NCBI GenBank assembly: GCA_030549335.1
Contig: JAUKPH010000017.1
Span: 2,597,001 to 2,661,000, forward strand
Length of the DNA: 64,000 nt
Source: Pontederia crassipes
Taxonomy: Eukaryota; Streptophyta; Magnoliopsida; Commelinales; Pontederiaceae
Direction of reading: 5' to 3'
Translations under genes and position numbers: made by a program
Notes under the pieces: generated by a model
The model's input: the letters and a program-made list of their open reading frames with translations, nothing else
Told to the model about the DNA's origin: nothing
Database searches by the model: none
Part shown: one piece after another, positions 35,751 through 48,059 of the stretch
Layout of the letters: every line of letters starts with the position of its first letter
Numbering within the stretch: the stretch's first letter is position 1

Positions 35751-38430
35751 GTGATGAAGAATGTCATTTTTATTTTGGACTACTTGGAAATGTTAATTAT
35801 GAGCCAACTGAAGAATTTAGCCTGGGTAAGGGCATACGTGAAGGCTGCCCCATTCTCTCCATATTACGAATCATTGAAGTTCTTCGCTGCTTTGGAGCAG
35901 CCCGAGAACACGGGTGAGCAGCTCCAAGTCTCTAATATTCTTCTCAAAATCAGTTACTGCAAACTCAAGAGATGTAATTTTGTAAGTTTGTTTTATTAGT
36001 AACTATTGGGTGCATTTGTGATATTTGTCTGATACTATGGGATGTTGATCAGATATGTTTTTAATGCTCAAGTTGATCAGATACTCTAGGATGTTGGTGA
36101 GCAGGTAATGTGACAAGCGTGGAGGCGAGATGGTGTTGAGGGTCCTGTTGGTGGATGACTCCCCAGTGGACAGGAAGATAGTGGAGAACTTGCTGAAGAA
36201 ATGTGGAACTATGTTTCAAGGTAAACTAGCAATATGAGATTATATCTCGATCATCTAATCATTATGGGGTTGGCTATCTAGGAAAAATCCTATTTTTAAT
36301 GCATGAGATGTTACCTTTGTTCGATTTGAGTTGCTTATTCTGGCATCTTGTAGTGGTGGATTTTGAAGAAAATGGTAGGACTTGTTCGTTCGTGTCAATT
36401 TATTATTACACAATGATCTACTTCGTGGATATATGTGATAAAAGAATACTCCACTTTTTGCTCTTCAACATTAGAGTTTGATATATTGAAAAAAAAATAT
36501 AAAGTATATGTTATAAAAGAATTCTAATGACAATTTATTAGTTTAACCTAGTGAGATTGTATTTTTTTCTGCTTATTTGAATAACCTATGATATATTTCC
36601 ATGTTGACCTCAGATTAATAGTCACTTATTCTTGAATTGTCAGTGAACTTTAATCTGATAGTGTGAGAAATCTTTCATACATGCTTGGATCCTCTACATG
36701 CCATTTGAAGTCATTGCTTCTATGTCATGTAGTTTGTGCAGTGGAAAGGGGTAAGGCACCTTCTTTTTAGGAAGTCTGTTCCGAAAGGTTTGGTATTTGT
36801 TAGGGAGCTGCCCTATGGATCTGAAGCTACCTTCAATCCTAAAATGGATCATCTGGTATGTCAAAGTCTTTGTTACAAAGCTCTTAGATGTTTGTTTTTT
36901 CTATTCAATTATTTTTTCTTAGAAGGAGAAGTGATAATTATGAAATTTGGGTAGTTATTCACATTGTAGTTTTCTTTTAGATGAATCATATACTCTTTTA
37001 TTGAGACTATGCAATAAGGATCACAAAAAAGGTAAAAGAGTGGGTGCGTGGGCGCCAAAAACTAAAAAACAACTCCATAAATAGTTTTAAAGACAATGGC
37101 ATTCATGATGAGAACCACTTGATCTGTTTGCAAAAAAGGCTTCAGCATGGATTTGCTCCTATAATATTATTACATTGTTCATGGCTACTCTATTTACATA
37201 GTCTAAGTGGAGACAATTATTCTGATCAGGTATTCTCATGAAAACATTATTTCTGATCATGTTACTTGTTTTGTAGTGTATGTACCTAATATATTCATCA
37301 GAATATCATAGATTTTTGGATCTATATGAATGTACCTAATATATTGAAGTAAACTCAAGGTCATTATTAGTAGAATGCATATACAGTGACTAAATTAACA
37401 AATCTTATACGTTGTACTTGGACTAAATTAACAGATTTTCTATTAGTAGCCTTCATTCCTTTTGAACTATTTGGCTTATTGGAGATTTGGATGCTAACTC
37501 GTTCTATCCCTTCAATTTTTCCAAACATATGCACATAAGGTTCTCATCAGAAGGCGTCCTCTTTTAGTTGCTGAAAGCTCAGGAGATGCAATTTTGCAGG
37601 TTTGCTCTTTCACCCCAGCTACCTCAATGGAGAGATACCTAAGGGTACCAAGCATTTATGGGCATGTTCGTAGAGAGCATTTCCAGCGACTAGTGAATAG
37701 AATCTAGATTTGGGCAAGCGGCTAGACAGATTTGACAGTTTCGCTAGTCGGCAGAACAACATTAGTGTAAAGTGTGTTTGAGGCTGCTGACATGCTTGCT
37801 AGAATGGCACTCTTTGTTGAGCTTTGCACTACTTTGTTTGAACTTGATCTTTGGTGATCTAGTGGGGACTTCTGTACCCAGTGTGATGTATTTATATACT
37901 CTATTTTAACTTTGTAATGAGCATTTAGCTCCACTTTATCAATCGAAAAATGATATATAGAGATTTTTGTTATATTGGTTATTGTATTGTCATTTATATC
38001 ATTGTACAATTAATAATTTGATATAAATGATATTATTGTGAAAAACTTAATTGCTAATTTGTGACTGGATTGAGACATTTTGAGACAAACTACAAACTGT
38101 GAGGACCAATTGCGATAGAAGTTAGCTACAGAATAAGGACAAATTAGTCACAAAAAAATTATAATTGTTTTATCACCGTAACATTATAGTTACTACTTAG
38201 TGACATATTAGCTATCGATTTTGAATTCTAATAATTAAGAGTTGCCACAAAATAGGGACGGATTAGGGACGACAGCACACATAATTAGCTACAGAAATAA
38301 AGACACAAAGTTGGGTCGCAATCAGCAACGAGGTATTAGCTACAGATGTACGTTGTCCCGAATCCGTAGCAAATCTGATGCTAATACAATTTGCGACAGT
38401 ATTACCTACGGATTTGTTACAAATTTCTCC
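35751..38430. other. 3' region of CACTA element 2 with gene-fragment-like patches
   Basis: Between the transposase genes and the 3' end lie about 2.7 kb without an intact gene. Coding-like patches are 35810-35935 (AWVRAYVKAAPFSPYYESLK), 36130-36220 (response regulator, listed separately), 36736-36855 (RELPYGSEATFNPKMDHL), 37535-37600 (LLVAESSGDAILQ), which loosely repeats 35940-35990, and 37758-37850 (CVFEAADMLARMALF). I do not recognise these except the response regulator. Mixed origin suggests captured host fragments, but none is proven. 38090-38430 holds subterminal repeats. Confidence 0.5.
36130..36220 (+). pseudogene. Response-regulator receiver fragment (type-A RR-like), captured exon
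   Basis: ATG at 36130 opens a 30-codon frame ending at a GTAAAC splice-donor-like site (36221). It reads VLLVDDSPVDRKIVENLL, matching the start of a receiver domain: hydrophobic strand, the DD acidic pair, then the DRK helix as in plant type-A response regulators of cytokinin signalling. The rest of the domain, including the phosphorylated Asp and the Lys, is not seen nearby. It lies inside CACTA element 2, so capture of a host exon is the simplest reading. A short match of this kind could still be misleading. Confidence 0.6.
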
Positions 38431-38458
38431 GTAGCTAATAGCTCAAATTCTTGTAGTG

Positions 38459-39068
38459 TTGGGCCGAATTGGGGCGTGACATCTATTCTTCTTTTTGCAG
38501 ATCTCGGGTCGAATTCTGGGTGACTCGGGCTGAGTTTGTTGGCATCATCCTCTATATCGTGACATAAGGCTGCTTGGGTCAGATCGTCGAAAGGAAATCT
38601 AAACATCTGAAACAATCGTAGTAGAGCTCGGGCCGAGCTGCCATAAATTCAAGTCGAGTTACTCTGAGTCTGAGTCGAATTCAGAACAAAACTGTGTTGG
38701 GTTTCGATTTTACAAATGAACGTGAGCCGAGTTCTGATTGCCAGAATTTGATGATATTTTTTTGAGACTTTAGCATGTTATAACTTTATGTACAATGTTC
38801 CTTTTGACACAACAACTATATATAATTATTCATGCATTATAGGAAAACATAAACTAATCCTAAGTCATTCATCATCTTATTTATTTCATTAAGAAATCAC
38901 TTCTAAAATTGAATTTGAAATCTCACTCGCGTCTCCAAGCAGAACCACCTAGAATACATAATTTAGGAATAATTTTCGAGACGGTAGAGAGGCTTTCGCC
39001 GAAAGTCTAATATCCTTTGATAGAGGGTAGATATGAGATTGGATGGTCAGTTAGAACTCTCGTGCACA
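38459..39068. other. Decayed LTR-like DNA between CACTA element 2 and the chromovirus
   Basis: No gene. Repeated GGGCCGAATT / GGGTCGAATTCTGGG / GGCCGAGCTG motifs resemble those of the solo LTR at 23149-24981 and the DNA left of 27541. TTG at 38459-38461 is the CACTA target duplicate. Confidence 0.5.
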
Positions 39069-39579
39069 TGTCCCGGGGGCTTTCCCCGCGGACCGTTGAG
39101 TTATCTTACTTGTATTTTCTCTTTTCAATCCACTTTTTTACTTAATTTTATTTTCAAGTGTGATAGTGGCAGTTTTATAATATGCACTCCAGAAAAGTGC
39201 ACCCCTAGCTTGTCCTCCACATCAGATGTCACATATCTACCTCACGAGCTTAAGGTATAGGAAGGGGAGACCGCTAGAGTTCCCCCCAAGGCCTTTGTAA
39301 TCCTTTCTATTACTCAACAAAGATTTCAAAGATTTCCATTATCTAGCACGGTGCCTCAAGCGTGGGGTGGCAACCCACAAAGCATCTCAAAGCATCCCAA
39401 GCGATCGAGCATTTCGAGCCTCCACCGAAACGTCCTCTCGGGACCAAGCGTCTCAAAATTATGGCATTCGAGAAAGTGGCTTAAGCAAGCTTTCACAAAG
39501 CGCTCAAAAGATCTTGCATAGATGTTGGACACGTCTAGACGCCGCACGGGTCAATCGAGCGAAAAATAATACCGTGACA
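39069..39579 (+). repeat. Chromovirus 5' LTR
   Basis: Starts TGTCCCGGGGGC and ends ACCGTGACA. It matches 52176-52676 with many differences, so the insertion is old compared with the Athila-like elements. Confidence 0.85.
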
Positions 39580-39582
39580 AGT

Positions 39583-39594
39583 TGGTATTAGAGC
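39583..39594 (+). promoter_or_regulatory. Chromovirus primer binding site
   Basis: TGGTATTAGAGC, one base from the initiator tRNA-Met complement TGGTATCAGAGC. Confidence 0.8.
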
Positions 39595-39639
39595 AACTTT
39601 TTTGGGACCATTCAAGTTGTCGTTCGACGATCAAGGAGA

Positions 39640-40830
39640 AATGACGTCGAACTCGGAGATGACTAATGAACTGTCGCACCGGAGAAGGGCCACCAAGAGC
39701 GAGGGCGCGCCCGCTCGAAGGACGTCATGACTGCCTTCGAGCAACGCCTCGGCCAGTTTCAACTAGATGTGGGCGAGATGCAAAATCAACTCGCAACGCA
39801 TGAGCAGGAGTTGGAGAAGACAGTGGACCTCACAACGGTGCGAAATGAGATGGCGCCATTGTATACATAGCTCGAGTCCATGGAGGCGACAATCATTGAC
39901 ATGTGAGAGATCTTGGACAATGATCTCTCAAACATGAGGTTCGAGATGCAGTAAGAGTTCAAAACCATTCGGGAAGAGCTCAAGCAACAGTATGGAGCTG
40001 GGCGACATCCCGAGACATCCGCCTCGCATGAGGCGAAAATTGATGTGCCAAAGTCAAGGCCCTACAAAGACACATCCGCCCCGTATGAGGCGAAAATCGA
40101 TGTGCCAAAGTCAAGGCCCTACAAAGACGAGCAGTTGGCAAAGGAGATCAACAACTTTTTGTGGAATGTTTGACGGTACATGAAGGCCTTGGACGTGACC
40201 TCAGAAGCGAGGATGGAGAAGACCACATCCTTCTACTTGCAAAATGCGGTGAGTCTATAGTAGTGGTGTCATTGCGATGATGTGAAACGTGGCAACGTCG
40301 ATCCCATTGAGAGGTGGGATGACTTCAAAAGGCAGCGTACCAACTACTTCTGCCCTGCCAAGTCAGGATTGGAGGCCAAGATTGCATTGGTCAACATATG
40401 CTAGAAGGGCACGTTGAAGGAGTACGTGAAAGAGTTCATCGAGCTCTGCCTACAGAACACCCAGGTGGATGAAAATACATTGCTGTCGGTCTTCGTCAAG
40501 GGTTTGAAGCCTTGAGTTAGGACGGAGTTGGAGTGATGAGATTGCCTCAACCTCGGCATGCTAGTCGCCACTGCTGAATTGGTCGTAGAGTATGACAAGA
40601 CAAGCACCCCACCACCAAAGCCCTCGTACAAGGGCAATGGTGGGGGAGAGAAGCCAAAGTCACAAGGATGCAAGCTGTACTACCAAGACAAGGGGAAGGG
40701 CCCTCAAGACAGAAAGTCTAATAATGACATATTCAGGAAGGACAAAAAATCTCCAAAGCCTTGCTACATTTACAAAGGTCTACATTGGACAAGCGATTGT
40801 CGCAGTAGGCGACAATGAATGCTATGTATT
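39640..40830 (+). pseudogene. Chromovirus gag remnant
   Basis: Broken frames encode a coiled-coil N-terminus (FEQRLGQFQLDVGEMQNQL), a capsid-like part (EKTTSFYLQNA, 40210-40240), and a basic C-terminus with a zinc-knuckle remnant near 40760-40800 (CYIYKGLHWTSDC, where the second Cys of the usual CCHC is missing). Stops interrupt it, for example at 39868-39870 and 40514-40516. A 57-bp tandem duplication lies at 40015-40128. Confidence 0.75.
40015..40128 (+). repeat. 57-bp in-frame tandem duplication in gag
   Basis: Two copies of a 57-bp unit starting ACATCCGCC, encoding the repeated peptide EAKIDVPKSRPYKD. Period 57 keeps the reading frame. Confidence 0.85.
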
Positions 40831-40831
40831 G

Positions 40832-42760
40832 CCCCGACGAGAAGAAGGAGGAGGAGGCGTGTCTCAGCTCGATGCACGTTCTCAGTGCCATCAACACATC
40901 AAAGGGTTCCTCATCAGCTGCTCAACTTTATGCGGACATCGAGTTGAACGGGCAAATATTCAACACCCTCATCGACATGGGAGCATCGAAGTTGTTCATG
41001 TCAGAAGTGACCACAAAGAAGCTGAAGCTGTCACTAAATGAGACTTCTGCCACGTTCAAGATAATGAACGCGAAGTCTATCTCGACCATAAAAATTTCTC
41101 ATGTGTGAAGGTTCGTATCGGCAAGTGGTCGGGAAGCTTCGTGACACATCTCTTTTCCGTGACACATCTCTTTTCCGTGACACATCGGCAAGTGATCGGG
41201 AAGCTTCGGTGGATGACTACAAAGTGGTGGCGGACATCTCTTTTCCGTGACACATCATTGCATGTGTCATCCCTCTTACTAATTTGATGGTCATCTTCGA
41301 CCCCAAGGGACCTTACAACATTTTCGTGAGGTTAGGCGGAGATTTGAAGCAGAAGACTCTCTCCGTCATGCAAGTGATGAAGGGGTTGCGCAAACAGGAG
41401 CACACCTTCCTGATGGCCGCTATCTTGAAAAATCTCGGGTTCTCCACTCCGACACCTCCCAAAGTTCTTGAATCCCTTGAGGACTTTGCAGACGTCATGC
41501 CCCCGGAACTTCCAAAGCGGTTGCCTCCAAAGCGTGAAGTGGACTATGTCATCGACTTGGTCCCCGGATCGAAAGCACCACATGGAGTCCCTTATCGGCT
41601 AAGCCCTCCGGAACTCGCAGCAACTTACCGAACTATTGGATGCAGGATATGTTCAGCCCTCGAAGTCTCCATATGGTGCCCCGGTTCTTTTTCAGAAGAA
41701 GCATGATGGTTCCCTCCGGATGTGCATCAACTACCGGACGCTCAACAAGCTTACGATGAAGAACAAGTACCCCATCCCCTGGTGGCGGACTTGTTCGACC
41801 AACTTGGTGGTGCAAAGTGGTTTACTAAGTTGGACCTTGGTTCGGCTATTGACAAGTCCAAATCTCAAAAGATGATGTGCAGAAGATGGTGTGCGTCACA
41901 AGATACGGCTCCTACAAATTTCTCATGATGCCTTTCGGTCTCACCAATGCCCCGGCAATCTTTTGCACCCTCATGAAGAAGGTATCGCAACCACTCCTTA
42001 GCAATTTCATGGTTGTGTACCTCGACAACATCATGATCTACAATCTCACTTTGGAGGAGCACATCGAGCTGACAAGTGTTTGAGGTGTTACGGCAGAATG
42101 AGCTCTACGTCAAGCGGAAGAAGTGTTCCTTCGCTCAACCAGAAGTGCACTTCTTGGGACATGTCATCGGAACTGGCAAGCTGAAGATGGATGACGCGAA
42201 AATTCGAGCTACCTAAGCGGGTTTTCGACATGCGTTCGTTCCTTGTCTTGACGAACTACTATAGGCGGTTTGTCAAGGGGTATTCACATGTGGCGACTCC
42301 TTTGACGAATCTCTTTCGGAAGAATGTGAATGGGAGTGGATGCCGACATGTCAAGAAGCGTTTAACACCCTCAAGAGAGCCATGACGGAGGAATCGGTGC
42401 TCGTCCTACTAGACCATGCCAAGCCTTCCTAGGCACAGACAGATGCTTCTGACTATGCTATCGGAGGAGTTTTTATACAGGAGAGGCATCCCGTGGCGTT
42501 CGAGAGTCACAAACTCAATGACATGGAATGACGCCACGCCGTGCAAGAGAAGGAGATGACCACGTTGATCCACTGCCTTAGGACATGGTGGCACTACCTT
42601 CTTGGGTCACGCTTTCACATCAAGACGGATAATGTCACGATAAGTTACTTCAAGACGCGGAAGAAGCTCTCACCAAAGTAAGTAAAGTGGCAAGATTTCA
42701 TGGCAAAGTTCGACTATGTCCTGGAGTACAAGCCCAACAAGATGAATGTTTTTTTTCCGA
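40832..42760 (+). pseudogene. Chromovirus protease - RT - RNase H remnant
   Basis: Protease: IDMGAS at about 40970 where DTG/DSG is usual. A scrambled local repeat at 41100-41260 disrupts the linker to [42 protein letters not shown], then YLDN in place of the catalytic YLDD (about 42016-42027). RNase H is at 42400-42700, with DASDYAIGG and REK-like blocks split by stops. The chain is in at least four frames. This cannot give an active enzyme. Confidence 0.82.
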
Positions 42761-42769
42761 TGCCCTCAG

Positions 42770-43631
42770 CCGACGCGCGAAACTGGCAACCATGAGCTCC
42801 ACTCAGGTTGACATGATCGAGAGTATCAAGAAGGGATTGGAGTCGGATCCCACGGCGAAGAACCTATTCGAGCAAGCAAAGGAGGGAAAGACACGCTGCT
42901 TTTGGGTGGAAGATGGGTTGATCTTCACCAAGGAACGTCGCATCTACGTTCCAACGTCGCTACCATGCAAGAATGGCATGATTTCAAGTGGGCAGGACAT
43001 CCGGGCATCCGCCGCATTTTGACACTCATCGAGGACAACTACTTCTAGTCAAGGATGGAGGACGATGTTGAAGTTTTTGTGAAGACATTCCTTGTTTGCC
43101 AGCAAGACAAGAACATCAACCAAGCGCTCGATGAACTTTTGGAACCCCTGCCTATTCTAGAGCATCTATGAAAAGATGTCTCCATGGACTTCATTATGGG
43201 TCTGCCCAAGTCTGAGGGGGTAGGTACCATCATGGTGGTCGTCGATCGGTTCTCTAAGTATGATATCTTCGTCGTTGGCTCCGCAAGTTACCCTATCACT
43301 GAAGCTGTGGAGCTATTCATGAAGCATGTAGTGAAGTATTGTGGCCTACCGCAAAGCATAATTAGTGATCGGGATGGGAGATTCGTTGGCAACTTCTGAA
43401 AGGAACTGTTCAAGATGATGGATTCCAACCTGCATTTCTCAACATCACTTCATCCTCAAACCGATGGCCAAACTGAGAAGGTGAATTATATCTTGGAGAT
43501 CTACTTGCAGCATTATGTGAGTGTCAATCAGAAGGACTGGACGAAGATACTTGACATCGCACAATTCTCCTACAACTTGCAACGAAACGAGTGGACCAAT
43601 CGGAGTCCCTTCGAGATATTGACGGGGCAGC
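42770..43631 (+). pseudogene. Chromovirus integrase, N-terminal and core part
   Basis: The zinc-finger region is degraded near 42990-43110. The core has SMDFIMGLPKSEG (first Asp), ISDRDGRF (second Asp) and PQTDGQTEK (Glu), with a stop at 43397-43399. It ends at FEILTGQ where element 2 inserted, and continues after the insertion at 51549. Confidence 0.82.
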
Positions 43632-45429
43632 TGATGCGTTGTAATTGTAACAATAAAATTTGCTAGCAAGTGCACTAGTCGCTCAAGTAATATAGTAAAA
43701 AGGAGTAAGAGTGTCGAACCCACGAGGAATATTATTAATTCAATATCTGGATTTATAAATTAATTAGAGAGGAAAAAAACATGAATTTTTGGAAAGAAGT
43801 TTTATGAAATGAAATAAAGAAAATAAGATAAAGATAAGATAATGGTGTTGAAGTTAGGCCTTAGGATGAAAATAGATCAGGATAAATATTTGAACCATAA
43901 AAGATAAATTTAATCTTTAAAGATGGATTAGAGTCTCCCTAAAGTAATCTACCATGATTAACTTGTGGTCTCCACGACTGGCATCCCTCAATTTAATCAT
44001 ATAGAACTATCTTAATTTAATAAGAATTGAAGTCTCCACGACTGGTACCCCCAAAATCATATTAAAATTAAGATGCATTAATTGGATTCTCTAGACTATT
44101 AATCACTCCACAAACTGGTATAGATTAATAGACCACACAAACTTGATTCTCCACACACTAGTTATCAAATTTATGTCAATTATTAATTCCAAATAAAATC
44201 AATTATAATTAGTATAATAAATTCTGAAATTAAACACTCCACAAACTGGTATAGCCTAATTCGGAAATTTAATTAACTAATATAAAAGCATTAAGCACAA
44301 TTAATAATTGATCAGAAAAGATTAAAACAAATAAAGTAGGATCCAAACATTTCCCTTCAATTAATAATCTCCTAAAATAATAATCTTAAAAACATGGAGT
44401 TCATCCTAGAAATTCTGGAGAGATAATAATAAAATAACAATAATAATCGAAAGAATTACACCCAAAATAGAAGTAGAGCTCTCGAATTGGGCAGACAGTC
44501 GGGCAGCCTCTCGAACTTGATCAGGGTCGCGATCAACCTCCAGCCGTCGCACCTCTCTCCTCTTGGTCGTAGCCTGCAGAGCTCACGACTCGCCGTGAAA
44601 GAAACCTGAACTTCAGAGCACGAATTGAAACGATGGATTCTTCATGTATTTATAGGGTGCGGACGGCCTTCAATTTGCTCTCGGCCGTAACATCGTACGG
44701 TTGACTTTAAAATTATAAGATAAACTCGGCCAAAGATAAATTCTTTTATCATTACGCCCAAAGATAAATCTTTCTTATCTTTACTCCCTTAGAGTCTCGG
44801 CCGTAAGGAAAATATTTTATCTTTACTCCTTTCCATTACTCCCAAAAGATAAAAATCCTTTTATCTTTACGCCCAAACAATTTTATCTTTACACCTTCAT
44901 ATATCGGCCAAAACGGATGATTTCAATTGCCATTACCCCCTCCAAATCTCGGCCGTAAGGAATGAACTTATCTTGTTACGCCCAAAGATAAACTCGATTG
45001 ATTGTTACACCCTTCATCTTCATGCCATTACGCCCTCCAAATTTTGGCCGTAACATCTTTATCTTCATGCCATTACGCCCAAAAGATAAAATCATTTATC
45101 TTTACTCCTTCAAATCTTAGCCGTAACAAAGAATTAAATCTTGTTACTCCTTTTGAATCTCGGTCGTAACGACTTGGGTGTAAAGCCAAATCTCGGCCGT
45201 AAGAAATAATTTTTTTTTGAATTTCGGCCGAGATTCGAATTTTTCTGCAAATAATTATCAAAATATAGTTAATCCATCCACAATTAAAATATTCAGCGAT
45301 TTTAATAATTAAAATTGATAAATCCGGAATTATGATTAAAAGTGACTAAAAATGATGCATGCCATGATCAAATTATAGAAAATTTAATTAAAATAATTAA
45401 CTAAAATATGTTGTATTTTGCATGCATCA
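43632..45429 (-). repeat. Element 2, 3' LTR
   Basis: Starts TGATGCGTTGTAATTG on the plus strand and ends TTGCATGCATCA. TATA box at 44646-44655. Homologous to the element 1 LTR but with extra motif-containing stretches. Confidence 0.92.
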
Positions 45430-45444
45430 AACTCCCCCAAGCTT
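45430..45444 (-). promoter_or_regulatory. Polypurine tract of element 2
   Basis: AAGCTTGGGGGAGTT on the minus strand, adjacent to the 3' LTR, same as element 1. A second copy is at 46554-46569. Confidence 0.82.
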
Positions 45445-45789
45445 AAAGTCTTGCTTGTCCTCAAGCAAAAATTCAAAGCAAGGCTCAAGAAAGTTCCATC
45501 GTAGCCTCCACATTGTCCACTGATTAATTTTCTCACACAATTCATCTGCACACCTACTACTCAGCATCTTATTATTTTCCATGCACTTAGTTTCATAGAG
45601 ATTCTGAATGCTACACAAATTTAAACAATCTCAAATTCAGCCTTGTGAAAAAAAATAAATTGTCTATCAAATAACAGCATTAATATTGAACACATAAGTA
45701 CTAATTGAGCTTAAAACGTTTTCTTTTTCTTTTCATTTTTCAACTTTATTTTCAATCTTTTTAAAAGTTCTAATCTTCAAGCAGGATTG

Positions 45790-46075
45790 CACAAGGAAGT
45801 CCATGTAGCGGGCTTTGGACTGATGACTCCCAGACCAGATGGCCTTAGGGCACCAGGTGATAAAGCACCCCTCGAGTGTACTTACCCGAACAACCAAGGT
45901 TCTGAATGAAGAGTTCGAACTTAGCCATGATTCAGTACTCATGTGCTTCTCCATATTTCACAAGATGGTCCATGTAGCAGGTTTTCGATCGACTGATCCC
46001 AGAGCAGTTGCCCTTAGGTCGTCAGGCATGAACCCCTACGGATCTAATTACCCGAACACACCTTAGTTCCGAATA
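45790..46075 (-). repeat. Conserved two-fold repeat in element 2 3' region
   Basis: Counterpart of 12001-12285, about 94 percent identical by eye although neither copy has a convincing coding role. Confidence 0.65.
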
Positions 46076-46699
46076 ACACTTTTGTACCTACACATAACTT
46101 TATTCATCATTTTTTTTTTCATTTGTTGGGGTTTAACTAACCCTTCTTTTTATTCATTTTCAATTTTTATAAGCTCAAAAAGTACTTGATGTGGTCAATA
46201 AGAAGGCTACTACTATCAAGACTTAAAAGAAATAAAAAGGCATGAATATGATTTTGTCGTCTAGTCATTCATAATTCTACTTAGCATAGGCACATAGTCC
46301 ATACGTTTCATACTAAAATAGCAAGTGATAAGAAAGAAAAGCATTCAAATTTCATCAATTAATAACATGTCTTTGAACTTTTACTTAAAGATAATTAAAA
46401 CAGTAAGACAAAAGTTAGTAAGATGGTAGCAAAAATAAATGCATGCAATGGTATTTTTTTGAAAATTTTCAAAAATTTTTTGGATTTTTTTTTATAAATA
46501 GATGCAAACATAAGCAAAATAAAAAAGAAAGAAACATGCAATGCATGAAATGCAAACTCCCCCAAGCTTGAACCAGACACTGTCCTCAGTGTTAAGCCAG
46601 CAAAGGAAAGTGATACATACTCAATAAAAAGGAAAATTTAAAGAAATGAAAATAAAGAAAAGGGAAAAGACACAACCGGATTTATTATCGGTGGAGAGA

Positions 46700-47215
46700 T
46701 GCTCGTAAGGTGACGACCGTGGTGATGGCAGCTGACGTCTCAGCCGTAAAGAGAAAAGCTCGGCCGGACATTGGCCGTAAGAGAGCGGCGGTGATGGCGT
46801 GGAAGCTTGGGCGTAATGGTGAGACTTCGGCCGTAACGAAGTCGGTGTGGAAGCTTGGCCGTAACGAATAGGTGGTGGCGCTGGTGTTCGGGCGTAAGGA
46901 GTGATGGCGTCAGCTCTTCGACCGTAAAACAAAGTCGGCGTGGAAGCTTGGCCGTAACGCACAAGGCGTAAGAGAGACTTCGGTCGTAAGGGCTTTTAGT
47001 CATGGAGACTTCGGCCGTAAGAAACAGAATGGAACAGAGGTTCGGCCGTAATGCACAGGGGGTGTAAGGATCGGCGGTGAGACTTGGAACTTCGGCCGTA
47101 AGAGATGAAGATCGGCCGTAAGAGTAAGAGCTTTGGAACTTCGGTCGTAAGGAACTGGCGCGGTGCTTTTGGTCTGCACAAACACGAGGTGTAAGAATTT
47201 ATAGATACAATTACA
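46700..47215 (-). repeat. CGGCCGTAA motif cluster, 3' side of element 2
   Basis: Repeated TTCGGCCGTAA, CTTGGCCGTAA and GGGCGTAA forms at irregular spacing, with a different arrangement from element 1. Minus-strand open frames over it are by-products. Confidence 0.8.
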
Positions 47216-47299
47216 GGCGTAAACTTACCTTTCCCTCATGATGCGCCGTGAAGGGTCACATCAAATTCAAGCAGCGTAGCGATCGGCCGATTCCAAGGT

Positions 47300-47670
47300 G
47301 ATTTTTCCTTTCGCCTTGTCATGTCCGAGGTGAACCCGACGTGTTAATTCATGTATCGCTCGGTCCACGTATCCGAAGAAATGATTAGTCGAGTTCCTCT
47401 CCGTGCACAAAAAGAAATATCGATTAGATGACTCCTTAAACTATTAATTAAAATGCCAATCAACTAACTAATTAAATAAAAAAAATTAACTTAATAAAAA
47501 AATGTAAATTAGTAAAATCTTTGGTTGTGATTAAATATTCAATTCGTCACTGCAACAACCAAGTGTCAGAAAAAAAAATTAAATAAAATGAAAAATTAAC
47601 ATCTGATCAGAATGTGTGACATATAAAATTATCCAAAGGATTAACTTAGTTGTGATTAGATTTTCACTTA
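47300..47670. other. Join between 3' region and leader in element 2
   Basis: At this place element 1 has its gag-pol. Here about 0.35 kb has no clear match to element 1 and no coding frame. It contains two CAACAACCAA/ACAACTAATTTTCAG-type stretches resembling the sequence just before gag (19070-19095). Confidence 0.6.
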
Positions 47671-48059
47671 AGTCCTACAACAACTAATTTTCAGTAAGAG
47701 AGATAAAAGAATAAAATACAAATATATACAAGAAAAAAGAAATACAGATAATAGGTCATGAAGAAATAAGATTTTAACAAATAGAAAGTCTTTCGACCTT
47801 AAGAATTGAGAATTCGTCATTAAAATTAATTTCCGAAAAGAATTTATCAGAAACCTAATTATGGCCGCCAAACGCACTACAAACCAATTCAAATGCCAAG
47901 TAAATCAAATAGATAATCATAAAATCAAGCACTCGTTCTGCCGTAAAACTTGGAAGAAATAACGATGATGTAACAAATGGCACAAAATGAATCAGAACTA
48001 ATTTGCGTCCGTAAAATTAATAATCAGACATTAGCAAAAATTATTTTCAGAGGGGAAAT

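Larger units (their letters stand above)
27541..38458 (+). mobile_element. Complete CACTA (En/Spm) transposon, 10.9 kb (CACTA element 2)
   Basis: Both ends carry the same perfect 28-bp terminal inverted repeat, starting CACTACAAGAATTTGAGC (27541-27568 and 38431-38458). The 3-bp target duplicate TTG is at 27538-27540 and 38459-38461. Inside are subterminal repeats, a TNP2-type transposase and a second plant transposase ORF in the same orientation, both broken, and about 2.7 kb of other DNA at the 3' end. Ends look functional; its own proteins do not. Confidence 0.95.

Noticed and set aside
46621..47185. Overlapping minus-strand open frames of 61-113 residues
   Set aside because: Motif-cluster artefacts in the coding-free Athila derivative, as in element 1.
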